Origin: JAUVXJ01 sp034430275
GTDB lineage: Bacteria; Chloroflexota; Anaerolineae; UBA7937; B3-Chlor
Assembly (NCBI GenBank): GCA_034430275.1
Contig: DAOUEW010000061.1
Coordinates: 1 to 30,117, forward strand
Reading direction: 5' to 3'
Length of the DNA: 30,117 bases
Under the pieces are notes generated by a model. The model did not search any database and was not told where the DNA came from. It worked only from the letters and a program-made list of their open reading frames with translations. Position numbers and translations under genes: made by a program. This document shows, in pieces, positions 1 to 7,343 of this stretch (positions are counted from its first letter, which is position 1; each line of letters begins with the position of its first letter).

Positions 1-34
1 AAAGAGAGCCGCCACCCTCGCAGGGCCGCGGCTC
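1..34 (-). terminator. Intrinsic terminator of the TPP riboswitch (expression platform)
   Basis: On the minus strand GAGCCGC (34-28) pairs with GCGGCTC (12-6), and an inner CCCT/AGGG pairing extends the stem. TCTTT follows and runs into the window edge, so the T-tract may continue outside. The stretch GAGAGC at 49-44 could pair with the 3' arm and act as an antiterminator; that part is inference. Confidence 0.8.
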
Positions 35-49
35 GAAACAAGCGCTCTC

Positions 50-148
50 GCAACCTTCCCTACGCTGGCATTACCCATGTCAGGTTCGTGGGGTCGAGGG
101 CATTGCGGGCCCTCCTCTCAGCCTGGCTCACCAAGCTCCCCTGGGTGC
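50..148 (-). promoter_or_regulatory. TPP (thiamine pyrophosphate) riboswitch aptamer
   Basis: Read on the minus strand, the element contains the conserved THI-box blocks in order: GGGGAGC, a P3 stem (GCTTGG/CCAGGC), CTGAGAG, an extra P3a hairpin (GAGGGC/GCCCTC), GAACCTGA, and then TAATGCCAGCG followed by TAGGGAA. A P1 stem can be formed by GCACCC (148-143) and GGTTGC (55-50) with one mismatch. The aptamer lies between a consensus promoter at 170-198 and an intrinsic terminator at 1-34, so the likely mechanism is termination of transcription when TPP binds. The regulated gene lies to the left of position 1 and cannot be seen; thiamine biosynthesis or transport is the usual target of this family. 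Confidence 0.95.
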
Positions 149-169
149 TTCCATTCAGTTGTCGCCACT

Positions 170-198
170 AGTATAGCACAGGCCCGTTTACTTGTCAA
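170..198 (-). promoter_or_regulatory. Sigma70-type promoter of the TPP riboswitch transcript
   Basis: On the minus strand a perfect -35 hexamer TTGACA (198-193) is followed by a 17-bp spacer and TATACT (175-170). Transcription would start near 163, just ahead of the riboswitch aptamer. Confidence 0.88.
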
Positions 199-536
199 GA
201 AGTGGCTGTGCAGCGGCGGGGCTGAGACCCACTCGTGGTACGATGTTTGGTCGGTCAAGGGCGCGAGGGGGAAAACCACTGATGGCCTCAGAGTCTCTCT
301 CGGTCTGATCGGTGCCCTCAGTGGGTTCGGCGGTTCCGAGCCTCCAAGAAGACGAACGCAATCTCATGGCGCGGTGCAGATAGAGAGCTCGAGGAAAGGG
401 TCATCGGGCAGCGCACCAAACCGGGAAACCGGTTCCACCCGGTCCGAAGAGGTGTGGGACCCACACGCCGAGCACCGGCTCTCGCGTCGTGCCGGCGCAC
501 CCTGCTCACAAACGCAGAACGTGCCAGACCACAAGC
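199..536. other. Gene-free interval with two strong inverted repeats
   Basis: No convincing coding region is seen between the riboswitch promoter and the V4R gene. It is downstream of the V4R stop on the minus strand. Two compact dyads stand out. AACCGG-GAAA-CCGGTT (419-434) is a 6-bp stem with a GNRA-type loop on the plus strand. GTGTGGG-A-CCCACAC (452-466) is a near-perfect palindrome. Neither has a T-run on the minus side, so they are not clear intrinsic terminators. They could be mRNA 3' structures or protein-binding sites. Confidence 0.4.
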
Positions 537-1229
537 CTACTCTGGCGACGCGTCGTCTTCGACCGTGGTCACTTCCGTGTTCCTCTGCATGAGCTCCTCC
601 TCGGGTTGCCTGGAGACCACGAACGTGCACGAGTCGTCGCCCCGCGCAACACACTCCGCCTCAGTGACAAGGAAACCCTCTTCCTCTGTGAGCCAGTGCA
701 ACGCCTCGTCTACCATGCCAGCAACGCCGAAGCAGACAGGCGCATCCGAGACCCTGCCCCAGCATTCGGGACAGCGCTCGATCACCAGAAGAAGATCACC
801 GGTGCGCTCCTCGACATGGGCATCCACGTCGCTGAACTTGCCCAAGACGTCGGCCAGGGTGTTCAACCCCACCTTGACCTTGGCTCCGAGGGGCAAGAGC
901 TTGAAGGCCAGGTCCGGAAGGTCCGCCATCAGCCCACCTTCGGTGACCGCCTGTCGAAGCGCCGCCCTGCCCGCATGCTGACAGAGTCCCTTCGCCCCTC
1001 GCAGTCCGCACATCCCCAGGATGGACTCGTTGAGGGCGGCGAAATCCTCGAAGGGCACCTCGCTGTCGTGCGTGTCCGGGGGGTAGTCGCCAATCAGGTG
1101 GTCGAGCCGCGCCAAACGCAGAACGGCAGCAACACCGTTGCTGCCCATTATGTCCTCTATGGCCGCCAGATACAGGCGAGCCAGCTTGTTGGAGTAGTAT
1201 CTCTTTTCGACGTTCCATGCTTCTACCAG
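537..1229 (-). CDS. V4R domain protein (4-vinyl reductase-type small-molecule sensor domain)
   Basis: The protein matches V4R-domain proteins, which bind small molecules or metals and often sit in regulators. The C-terminal half shows the cysteine pattern of the domain: a CPEC motif, a VC about ten residues later, and ECVARGDDSC near the end. An ATG at 1148 would give 203 residues. However, the frame stays open upstream and encodes RYYSNKLARLYLAAIEDIMG, which looks like the usual N-terminus of this family. The only plausible start there is CTG at 1229, six bases after a GGAGG Shine-Dalgarno sequence; it gives 230 residues, and an in-frame TGA lies just upstream. The coordinates use that start. 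It is the last gene of the DUF4388-GTPase-roadblock operon, 118 bases after the roadblock gene. A cytoplasmic sensing role is inferred; the ligand is unknown. Confidence 0.8.
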   Translation of the reverse strand: MVEAWNVEKRYYSNKLARLYLAAIEDIMGSNGVAAVLRLARLDHLIGDYPPDTHDSEVPFEDFAALNESILGMCGLRGAKGLCQHAGRAALRQAVTEGGLMADLPDLAFKLLPLGAKVKVGLNTLADVLGKFSDVDAHVEERTGDLLLVIERCPECWGRVSDAPVCFGVAGMVDEALHWLTEEEGFLVTEAECVARGDDSCTFVVSRQPEEELMQRNTEVTTVEDDASPE

Positions 1230-1347
1230 GGCTCACCTCCGCCCACGACACTGCGGGTACTGCTTTCGAGTCCGCCACTTGACTCTCCTCTGCCAATCCA
1301 GACCGCTCCGGATCGCGGTAGGCGTGTCTAGACAAGCGATGAACAGG

Positions 1348-1719
1348 TCACACGATCTGGGCCAGATCCTGTGCGGCACGCTTCATGTCCAGAAGCAGCA
1401 GCCCCAGCTTGGCGTCGCTACGAGCCAGCACTGTCAGCACCGCCTCCTCTCCCACGGCTCGTAGGATGACGTACCCATCCTCACCTTTGATGTGAACCTG
1501 CTCCAGCACCCCCCGCCCCAGCTCTCCCGCTATCCGGTCCCCAAGAGAGAGCATAGCGGCGGACATAGCTGAGACCCGATCCTCTTCCACTCCAGGGGGA
1601 AGCGAGGAAGCCATGATCAGTCCATCAAGGCTGACCACTGCCGAGGCTTCGATATCGGGGGTGCTCACCTGGAGGTCCCGCAGGCGCTCCACCATCTGCA
1701 CCGTCCTCGGTTTGGCCAT
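1348..1719 (-). CDS. Roadblock/LC7 domain protein (MglB-like)
   Basis: This 123-residue protein has the size and pattern of a single roadblock/LC7 domain. A helix (TVQMVERLRDLQ) precedes the strand and turn AVVSLDGLIMAS; then come a central helix and two strands (EQVHIKGEDGYVILRAV, AVLTVLAR), and a final helix. Roadblock proteins dimerise and regulate small Ras-like GTPases; MglB is the GTPase-activating partner of MglA in Myxococcus. The GTPase gene immediately upstream in the same operon supports such pairing. I chose the ATG at 1719, seven bases after a GGAGG Shine-Dalgarno sequence, over the GTG one codon earlier. The pairing with the neighbouring GTPase is inferred from the family and context. 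Confidence 0.88.
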   Translation of the reverse strand: MAKPRTVQMVERLRDLQVSTPDIEASAVVSLDGLIMASSLPPGVEEDRVSAMSAAMLSLGDRIAGELGRGVLEQVHIKGEDGYVILRAVGEEAVLTVLARSDAKLGLLLLDMKRAAQDLAQIV

Positions 1720-1841
1720 CACACTTCCTCCTCAGGCAAGTCCGAGGCCTTCATCTCAAAGGCCCGTGTTGTGGCACTGGCCACCCGCAGTCGCCCCCGG
1801 CTGCAATCCTGGCGAGCTTGCTCAACCTCTGGATCTCCGCC

Positions 1842-2375
1842 CTACCCTTCACCGATCGACTCCAGTATCGAGTAGAGCAGCTCGAGGAGTACCCCCTTTA
1901 CGCTATCACGATCGGTGGCCACGCACGAGAGGACCTTCGCATCCGAGGAGGCCCTCAGCGCGATTCGCATGTCATCCGGGGGCCACGCATCATCCACGTC
2001 TTGCTTATTGGCCGCGATCACGAACGGTGTCGGAGAGTACCTGCGAAAGCGGTCCAGTAGCATCTTTGCCTCGCGGAAGGTCTCCGGGCGAGTGCTATCC
2101 ACCAGCACCACGAACCCCAGCATCCCCTCCGAGAGTATGTCCCACATGAAGTCGAAGCGCTTCTGGCCCGGCGTCCCGAACAGATACAGAACGAGGTCAT
2201 TGTCCACTGTGATACGGCCGAAGTCCATGGCCACGGTGGTCTTTCCCTTCACCACCCGTGACCCGTCGGTGATTTTCTGCTCGGTAGATACGACGTCTAT
2301 CTCGCTGATGCTACTGATGAACTCGGTCTTGCCTGCGTTGAAAGGTCCAGTGACGACAACTTTCACGGTCTGCAT
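1842..2375 (-). CDS. Small Ras/MglA-like GTPase
   Basis: The protein is a single G domain. It has a P-loop GPFNAGKT near the N-terminus, a G3-type segment FGTPGQ, a G4 motif NKQD, and ASSDAKVLSCVA in the region where G5 is expected. FGTPGQ differs from the classical DxxG: the Asp position is Phe-Gly, as seen in some bacterial 'GTP/ATP-binding' proteins next to roadblock genes, and this may affect hydrolysis. The ATG at 2375 (177 residues) is preferred, because a GGAG lies upstream and the residues before it do not belong to the fold; a GTG at 2399 would add eight residues. It lies between the DUF4388 and roadblock genes on the same strand. It probably acts as a cytoplasmic molecular switch; the process controlled is unknown. 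Confidence 0.88.
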   Translation of the reverse strand: MQTVKVVVTGPFNAGKTEFISSISEIDVVSTEQKITDGSRVVKGKTTVAMDFGRITVDNDLVLYLFGTPGQKRFDFMWDILSEGMLGFVVLVDSTRPETFREAKMLLDRFRRYSPTPFVIAANKQDVDDAWPPDDMRIALRASSDAKVLSCVATDRDSVKGVLLELLYSILESIGEG

Positions 2376-2433
2376 GTAGACAGCACACTCCTCGAACACC
2401 CTACGGCGATCTCGGGGTACGGAAGAGATCAGA

Positions 2434-3249
2434 CTACATCCTCTTGACCCTATCTATGAGACGAAGAATCAAGCTCCGCTTCACTGGCGGGGGCGCGCTG
2501 ACGACTTCGGACGCGGGAGCCGCCTGCTTCGGTCCCTCCGGAAGGATCAACTCGACGAGACCGGCGGACAACAACCCGTACACGATCCTGCGCATCTTGA
2601 AGTCAGCCATCGAGTTGGCCTTGGCTATCTGCCTGATGGTGTTGCGCGGATTGATGAAGGAAATCACCCGCCACTCCTCCACAGTGAGGTTGATGTCACG
2701 AAGCCTGGCATCCGGCCGCTCGGTGAACTTCAGGGCCATGTTCAGGTCGGGCAGCTCATTCTGGAGCTTCTCGTACTCCTTGACGCGCCGGCTGCCCTCC
2801 ATGATGATGTTCTCGAGATTGATGGGTACGGTGATCGCCCCCTCGGCGGGCAGCCGGTTCGGTTCGAAGCGAAACGACCCGTCAGTCCACGTGAACAGCA
2901 AGTAGACCACGTCCAGTGTGTAAGAGCGCACGCTCTGGACGATGTCGTCCTGTGTCACGTAGCCAGCGTTGATCAGCAGCAGACCCAGTTCCTTGTCGGC
3001 GTCGGTCCTGGACCGTGCTCTAATGACTCGAGATTGCTCTGGACTGATCTTGCCCGCCTTCTCGAGCATGCCGATGAGCCCGTCGTCCTGGCCATTGAGG
3101 GAAGCGTGTACAAGCCTGCCTTCCTTGAAGCAGACCTCTGCCCTCCTACCGCTTCCTTCGATGGTCAGGGAGCCGGTCTTCCGAGCAAGGTTGATGAGAT
3201 TGAAGAGCTGAGTGACGTTGAAGTCCTTCAAATTACCTTTCAAGGCCAT
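2434..3249 (-). CDS. DUF4388 (PATAN-type) domain protein
   Basis: The N-terminus (MALKGNLKDFNVTQLFNLI, then RKTGSLTIEG and a short FKEGRLVHA strand) is the typical opening of a DUF4388 domain, found in bacterial signalling proteins and often linked to response regulators or GTPase modules. The rest of the 271 residues forms a second region with EEWRVISFINPRNTIRQI, which resembles a winged-helix-like extension. A C-terminal tail, rich in Ala and Pro and then basic, ends in ILRLIDRVKRM. The ATG follows AGGAG by six bases, and a consensus promoter lies about 130 bp upstream. It is the first gene of the four-gene operon. No enzymatic motif is seen; a scaffolding or signal-input role is inferred. 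Confidence 0.85.
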   Translation of the reverse strand: MALKGNLKDFNVTQLFNLINLARKTGSLTIEGSGRRAEVCFKEGRLVHASLNGQDDGLIGMLEKAGKISPEQSRVIRARSRTDADKELGLLLINAGYVTQDDIVQSVRSYTLDVVYLLFTWTDGSFRFEPNRLPAEGAITVPINLENIIMEGSRRVKEYEKLQNELPDLNMALKFTERPDARLRDINLTVEEWRVISFINPRNTIRQIAKANSMADFKMRRIVYGLLSAGLVELILPEGPKQAAPASEVVSAPPPVKRSLILRLIDRVKRM

Positions 3250-3378
3250 CTTCTGCTCCTCTACGCGCTACAACGGGTCGGTACCTGAGCTGGTCCGTTC
3301 AGGAACAAGATCGTTCGGCGTCGCACCCCGCGCCAAGCAGGCGCCACCGGACGGTGCAGCTAGAACAAGTAGACACCC

Positions 3379-3407
3379 ATTATACATCCACGTTCCCGCA
3401 TAGTCAA
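3379..3407 (-). promoter_or_regulatory. Promoter of the DUF4388-GTPase-roadblock-V4R operon
   Basis: On the minus strand TTGACT (3407-3402), a 17-bp spacer and a perfect TATAAT (3384-3379) are seen. The start would be near 3372, giving a leader of about 120 nt before the ATG at 3249. Confidence 0.85.
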
Positions 3408-3774
3408 CTGCATGCGGCAGGGTATGGAACAAGGGTTCTCACAACCTTTCGGGTTGGACCAAGAACGCTGACGACGCAGCGAAGCACGTAGCCAAGCCGG
3501 CTTCGCCGGCGTTCAGCCAGATTGGGGACTGGCGTCGAAACGAACCGTGGAAGCTATCGCCTCGTTTCCCCCACGTGGTGCTGCTCCGCTTGCCGCGCAC
3601 ACATCAGTGAGTCTGCCAGGCCACTCACGGATACGCCGTGCAGCTCTGCCGGAGGAGCAACACAGCGTGCGGCGGGAATCACTATCCCGCCGCCGGCCAC
3701 TCTAAGCGGTCTTAATCACATCTAGATTCTAATGTAGCTCTCCTGGATATGTCAATAGCCCAATGGTACCGCCG
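3408..3774. other. Gene-free interval rich in hairpins between divergent operons
   Basis: No coding region is supported here. Several inverted repeats are visible. GCCGGC-TTC-GCCGGC lies near 3500. GAAACGA and TCGTTTC, flanked by GGGG and CCCC, bracket about 20 bases in 3535-3575. GCGGCGGGA-ATCACTA-TCCCGCCGC (3669-3693) has a 9-bp perfect stem and 7-base loop. The density of structure could reflect an unrecognised small RNA or transcription boundary. It does not match tmRNA, RNase P or SRP RNA signatures that I could recognise. Confidence 0.4.
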
Positions 3775-3803
3775 TTGACTTTGCGACTGCATCCCACTAC
3801 AAT
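3775..3803 (+). promoter_or_regulatory. Promoter of the 2-oxoacid dehydrogenase E1 operon
   Basis: TTGACT (3775-3780), 17 bp, TACAAT (3798-3803). Transcription would start near 3810, leaving a leader of about 14 nt that contains just the purine-rich GAGGGAGGG ribosome binding site before the GTG start at 3824. Confidence 0.85.
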
Positions 3804-3823
3804 CGTGAGGGAGGGATACTCTT

Positions 3824-4783
3824 GTGGAACTGGAACGAGACCTCTGTGTAGACATGCTCAGCACGATGTACAAGATCCGCTTCTTCGAGGAGACCGTGGA
3901 TGATCTCTTCGCGCGCGGGCTGGTCCACGGCACGATGCACCTGTCCATCGGCCAGGAGGCTTCGGCTGTGGGCAGTGTTTTCGCTCTGAGAGCTGAGGAC
4001 TACATCCTTAGCACCCACCGTGGCCACGGCCATTGCATCGCCAAGGGCGCGGACCTCAACCTGATGATGGCTGAGTTCCAGGGGAAGGAGACTGGCTACT
4101 GCCGTGGCAGAGGGGGCTCCATGCACATCGCCGACATGCAGGGCCGGAATCTGGGCGCCAATGGAGTCGTCGGTGGAGGGATCCCTCTCGCCGTGGGCGT
4201 CGGACTCAGCCTCCAGATGCGGGCCACTGGCGAGGTTGTTATGTGCTTCTTCGGAGATGGGGCGGCCAATCAGGGCGCTTTCCATGAGGCGCTGAACATG
4301 GCCGCCATCTGGTGTCTCCCTGTGGTCTACATCTGTGAGAACAACCAATACGGGATGTCGATGTCCACCCAGCGTGCGTTCAACATAGACCGCATCTCCC
4401 AGCGGGCGGACAGCTACGGGATGGCAGGGGTGACCGTGGACGGCAACGACGTAGTCGCCGTGTACGACGCTGCTTCCGAAGGGGTGGAACGCGCCAGGTC
4501 CGGTGGAGGTCCCACTCTCGTCGAGTGTATGACGTACCGGTGGAAGGGGCACTCCAAGAGCGACCAGGAGCGTTACCGTACCAAGGAGGAGATCGCGGCC
4601 TGGAAGAAGAAGGATCCCATCAAGAGGTTCCGGGAGTTGCTCGTGAGTAAAGGGACGCTCGACGAGCAGGAAGTGGCCAGGATCGAGGAAGAGGCCAGCC
4701 GCACCATCGCGGCGGCGCTGGAGTTCGCGAAGTCCAGTCCGGAGCCAGACGTGGATACGATACTCGAAGGGGTGTACGCCTAG
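3824..4783 (+). CDS. TPP-dependent 2-oxoacid (pyruvate/acetoin-type) dehydrogenase E1 component, alpha subunit
   Basis: This 319-residue protein is the alpha subunit of a heterotetrameric E1, which decarboxylates a 2-oxoacid (or cleaves acetoin) with thiamine pyrophosphate and passes the acyl group to an E2 lipoyl protein. Visible features are the THRGHGH segment (about residues 64-70), the TPP/Mg motif GDGAANQG starting at residue 144 and ending in NN at 173-174, and the loop YRWKGHSKSD that in relatives carries the regulatory or active-site His-Ser. It starts with GTG eight bases after GGAGGG. The beta subunit gene begins directly after the stop codon. No E2 or E3 gene is nearby, so the substrate (pyruvate, acetoin or branched-chain acid) cannot be decided from context. 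Confidence 0.93.
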   Translation: MELERDLCVDMLSTMYKIRFFEETVDDLFARGLVHGTMHLSIGQEASAVGSVFALRAEDYILSTHRGHGHCIAKGADLNLMMAEFQGKETGYCRGRGGSMHIADMQGRNLGANGVVGGGIPLAVGVGLSLQMRATGEVVMCFFGDGAANQGAFHEALNMAAIWCLPVVYICENNQYGMSMSTQRAFNIDRISQRADSYGMAGVTVDGNDVVAVYDAASEGVERARSGGGPTLVECMTYRWKGHSKSDQERYRTKEEIAAWKKKDPIKRFRELLVSKGTLDEQEVARIEEEASRTIAAALEFAKSSPEPDVDTILEGVYA

Positions 4784-5761
4784 ATGAGGGAGATAACGTA
4801 CGCAGAGGCCATACGCGAGGCCCTGCGCCAGGAGATGGTCCGTGACGAGTCAGTCTTTCTTGTTGGCGAGGACGTCGGCAGGTACGGAGGCGCCTTTGGC
4901 GTATCCTACGGCTTGGTGGATGAATTCGGGGAGGAGCGCGTGCGCGACACCCCCATCTCCGAGGCAGGGATCGCTGGTGCAGCCACAGGTGCAGCTCTCA
5001 CCGGCATGCGCCCCGTGGCCGAGATCATGTTCATGGATCTCACTACCATCGCCATGGATCAGTTAGTCAACCAGGCAGCCAAGCTGCGCTTTATGTTTGG
5101 CGGCAAGGCCAAGGTTCCAATGGTCCTGCGCACGCCAGGTGGTTCCGGCACGGGAGCCTCTGCCCACCATTCTCAGAGCCTCGAGGCCTGGTTCGTCCAC
5201 GTACCCGGCCTCAAGGTAGTCATGCCCAGCACTCCATACGATGCCAAGGGGCTCCTGCTCTCTTCGATTCGCGACGACAACCCGGTCGTCTTCGTCGAGC
5301 ACAAGCTACTCTACAAAACGAAGGGACCGGTATCCGAAGACGACTACACCATTCCGCTGGGAGTGGCGGACGTCAAGCGTCCAGGTAGGGACCTTACGAT
5401 AGTGGCTACTTCCATCATGGTCCCTCGCGCCTTGGAGGCAGCGGAGACCCTTGCCCAGGAGGGGATAGAGGCAGAAGTAGTGGATCCTCGGACTCTCAAG
5501 CCACTGGACGATGGGATCATCGTCGAATCGGTGATCAAGACCGGCAGAGTCCTCGTCGCCCACGAAGCCTGCAAGACAGGAGGCGTAGGAGCGGAGATAG
5601 CCGCCCGCATCGCAGAGAGTGAAGCGTTCGACTACCTGGACGCCCCCATCAAGCGGCTTGCCGGTTTGGACATACCAGTGCCCTACAACCGCAACCTGGA
5701 GCGGCACATGGTACCCCAGGTGGACAACATCGTCGCCGCCGCCAGGGAACTGGTGGGCTGA
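4784..5761 (+). CDS. TPP-dependent 2-oxoacid dehydrogenase E1 component, beta subunit
   Basis: This 325-residue protein has the usual length of a separate E1 beta subunit (AcoB/PdhB type). Family segments are visible: YAEAIREAL at the start, GEDVGRYGG, TPISEAGIAGAATGAA, GASAHHSQSLEAW with the conserved histidines, and MPSTPYDAKGLL. The C-terminal domain has VDPRTLKPLD and ends in YNRNLERHMVPQ. It pairs with the alpha subunit to build the TPP-binding active site at the interface. The ATG starts immediately after the alpha stop codon (TAG then ATG), which suggests coupled translation and equal amounts of both chains. The E2 and E3 partners must be encoded elsewhere. Confidence 0.93.
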   Translation: MREITYAEAIREALRQEMVRDESVFLVGEDVGRYGGAFGVSYGLVDEFGEERVRDTPISEAGIAGAATGAALTGMRPVAEIMFMDLTTIAMDQLVNQAAKLRFMFGGKAKVPMVLRTPGGSGTGASAHHSQSLEAWFVHVPGLKVVMPSTPYDAKGLLLSSIRDDNPVVFVEHKLLYKTKGPVSEDDYTIPLGVADVKRPGRDLTIVATSIMVPRALEAAETLAQEGIEAEVVDPRTLKPLDDGIIVESVIKTGRVLVAHEACKTGGVGAEIAARIAESEAFDYLDAPIKRLAGLDIPVPYNRNLERHMVPQVDNIVAAARELVG

Positions 5762-5822
5762 TTACGCAGATAACACACGCCTCCGTACGTGGCAGTCGTC
5801 CACTCTTTTCCGGCAGGGACCG

Positions 5823-7292
5823 ATGAAGAGCAAGACCGTGACTCACGATTTCGAGCAAGACGCCGAAGCCTTCCACCAGGAGTTGCACCGCGAGTACTAC
5901 CTGGCAGAAGCCGGACTGAAGAAGGAACTGGACATCACACCCATCTACGACCGTTGGGCACACCTCTTCACCGAGGAAGCCGCCAGGCGATGGCTGGGTG
6001 CGGCCCACGACCGAGAGGGTAGGTACCTGGCCGAGTGGGTCACGCTGGAGTATCTGGAGAGCCTGGCCAAGGGACTGACCGAGCGCGTAAGCAATGCGAT
6101 GAGGACGGCGACCGTGGAATGGGATGGGGAGCAGGTGCCCTATCACAACCTGAGGCCGATGATGGCCAACGAGACAGACATGACCCGCCGTCATCGACTC
6201 GAAGAGCTGGAGCGAGGGATCACGGCCAGTGTCAATGAAGCGCGAGTAGAGCGTCTCAGGACCTTTCACCAGGCGGCTATGGACCTGGGCTTCGATGGTT
6301 ACGTGGCCCTGTGTGACGATCTGCGCGCGCTGCGACTCAACCTGCTCACGGGGCAAATGCAGTTCCTGCTACACGAGACGCGAGAGCTGTTCCCCCAGCT
6401 CCTCGAGGAGTACCTGTCGCATATCCACGTGCCCATCGAGGCGGCTGCTACCTGCGACACTCTGGCGCTCTTCCGCGCAAGGAGATTCGACGCCCTCTTC
6501 CCCGAAGAGGAGCTGCTTGCCGCTCTCCGCACCACCCTGGCGGGCATGGGCATCGATCTGTCCACACAATCGAACCTGCAATTGGATACCGAACCTCGAC
6601 CCCTCAAGACGCCCCGCGCGTTCTGTGTACCGATTCGCGTCCCGGAAGAGATCAAACTTGTGATCAAGCCTGCGGGCGGTCCAGATGACTACGGGAGTCT
6701 CTTCCACGAAGGGGGACACGCCGAGCACTTCGCCCACGTGGACCCTGGGCTACCGTTTCCCTTCCGCAGGCTGGGGGACAACTCGGTCACCGAAGGGTAT
6801 GCCTTCCTTTTCGAGTACTTGATGCTCAGTGAATCGTGGCTAGCACAGGTACTGGGCGTCGAGGATAGTCGCGATTACCTCAGGTTTGCCCGCTTCCAGA
6901 AGCTATGGTTCCTGCGCCGCTACGGCAGCAAGCTCATCTACGAGCAGGAGCTGCACAACGAGGTCGAGGGAGCGGATGACAGATACGTGAGCATCCTCAC
7001 CGACGCGCTGGTAGTAACCATTGCCGCTGAGAACTACCTGGCCGACACCGACGACGCGTTCTATTGCGCTCAGTACCTGCGAGCATGGATCTTCGAGGCA
7101 CAGTTGAGACGCTTCCTGGAGGATCGCTTCGGAACTGAGTGGTTCGCCAGTCCCGATGCAGGCGACCACCTCATCTCCCTCTGGAGGCGAGGGCAGGAGC
7201 TGCCCGTCGAGGAACTGGCCAGAGAGATGGGCTATGATGGTTTGGATGCCACCTACCTGACGCAGGAGCTCATTGACTTCGGGGAGCACTAG
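5823..7292 (+). CDS. M3-like zinc metallopeptidase (gluzincin)
   Basis: This 489-residue soluble protein carries HEGGH at residues 295-299 (zinc ligands H295 and H299, catalytic E296). The third ligand, E324 in SVTEGYAF, lies 25 residues later. This spacing is typical of the mostly helical M3 oligopeptidase/M32-like clan MA peptidases, which cut short peptides in the cytoplasm. There is no signal peptide. The reading frame is open from further upstream inside the E1 beta gene, but that part is just a shadow. The ATG at 5823 follows GGCAGGGA, and the protein then begins with a plausible N-terminus, MKSKTVTHDF. It lies 61 bp after E1 beta on the same strand and may be cotranscribed. The exact subfamily is not certain, because the motif has Gly-Gly where M3 usually has Phe-Gly. 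Confidence 0.82.
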   Translation: MKSKTVTHDFEQDAEAFHQELHREYYLAEAGLKKELDITPIYDRWAHLFTEEAARRWLGAAHDREGRYLAEWVTLEYLESLAKGLTERVSNAMRTATVEWDGEQVPYHNLRPMMANETDMTRRHRLEELERGITASVNEARVERLRTFHQAAMDLGFDGYVALCDDLRALRLNLLTGQMQFLLHETRELFPQLLEEYLSHIHVPIEAAATCDTLALFRARRFDALFPEEELLAALRTTLAGMGIDLSTQSNLQLDTEPRPLKTPRAFCVPIRVPEEIKLVIKPAGGPDDYGSLFHEGGHAEHFAHVDPGLPFPFRRLGDNSVTEGYAFLFEYLMLSESWLAQVLGVEDSRDYLRFARFQKLWFLRRYGSKLIYEQELHNEVEGADDRYVSILTDALVVTIAAENYLADTDDAFYCAQYLRAWIFEAQLRRFLEDRFGTEWFASPDAGDHLISLWRRGQELPVEELAREMGYDGLDATYLTQELIDFGEH

Positions 7293-7319
7293 ACGGCCGA
7301 CCCGGCTATGTCGGACCGT
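7293..7319 (+). terminator. Possible hairpin after the metallopeptidase gene
   Basis: ACGG-CCGAC pairs with GTCGG-ACCGT around an 8-base loop with one bulged A, starting right after the stop codon. No T-run follows, so it may be just an mRNA structure. Confidence 0.35.
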
Positions 7320-7343
7320 ACACAGTAACCTCGGGACAAGCTG

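Noticed and set aside
77..592. Plus-strand open frame of 171 codons
   Set aside because: It runs across the antisense of the riboswitch, the promoter and the intergenic region, has no ribosome binding site or family pattern, and overlaps the V4R gene.
489..1331. Plus-strand frame of 280 codons
   Set aside because: It is antisense to the V4R gene, which has clear family motifs.
796..1335. Minus-strand frame of 179 codons beginning with ATG at 1335
   Set aside because: It is in another frame over the V4R gene; its Gly/Arg-rich, low-complexity translation matches no family. No frameshift joining was needed because the V4R frame can start at CTG 1229.
5619..5822. Upstream extension of the metallopeptidase frame
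   Set aside because: It lies within the E1 beta gene in another frame; the peptidase start at 5823 fits better.
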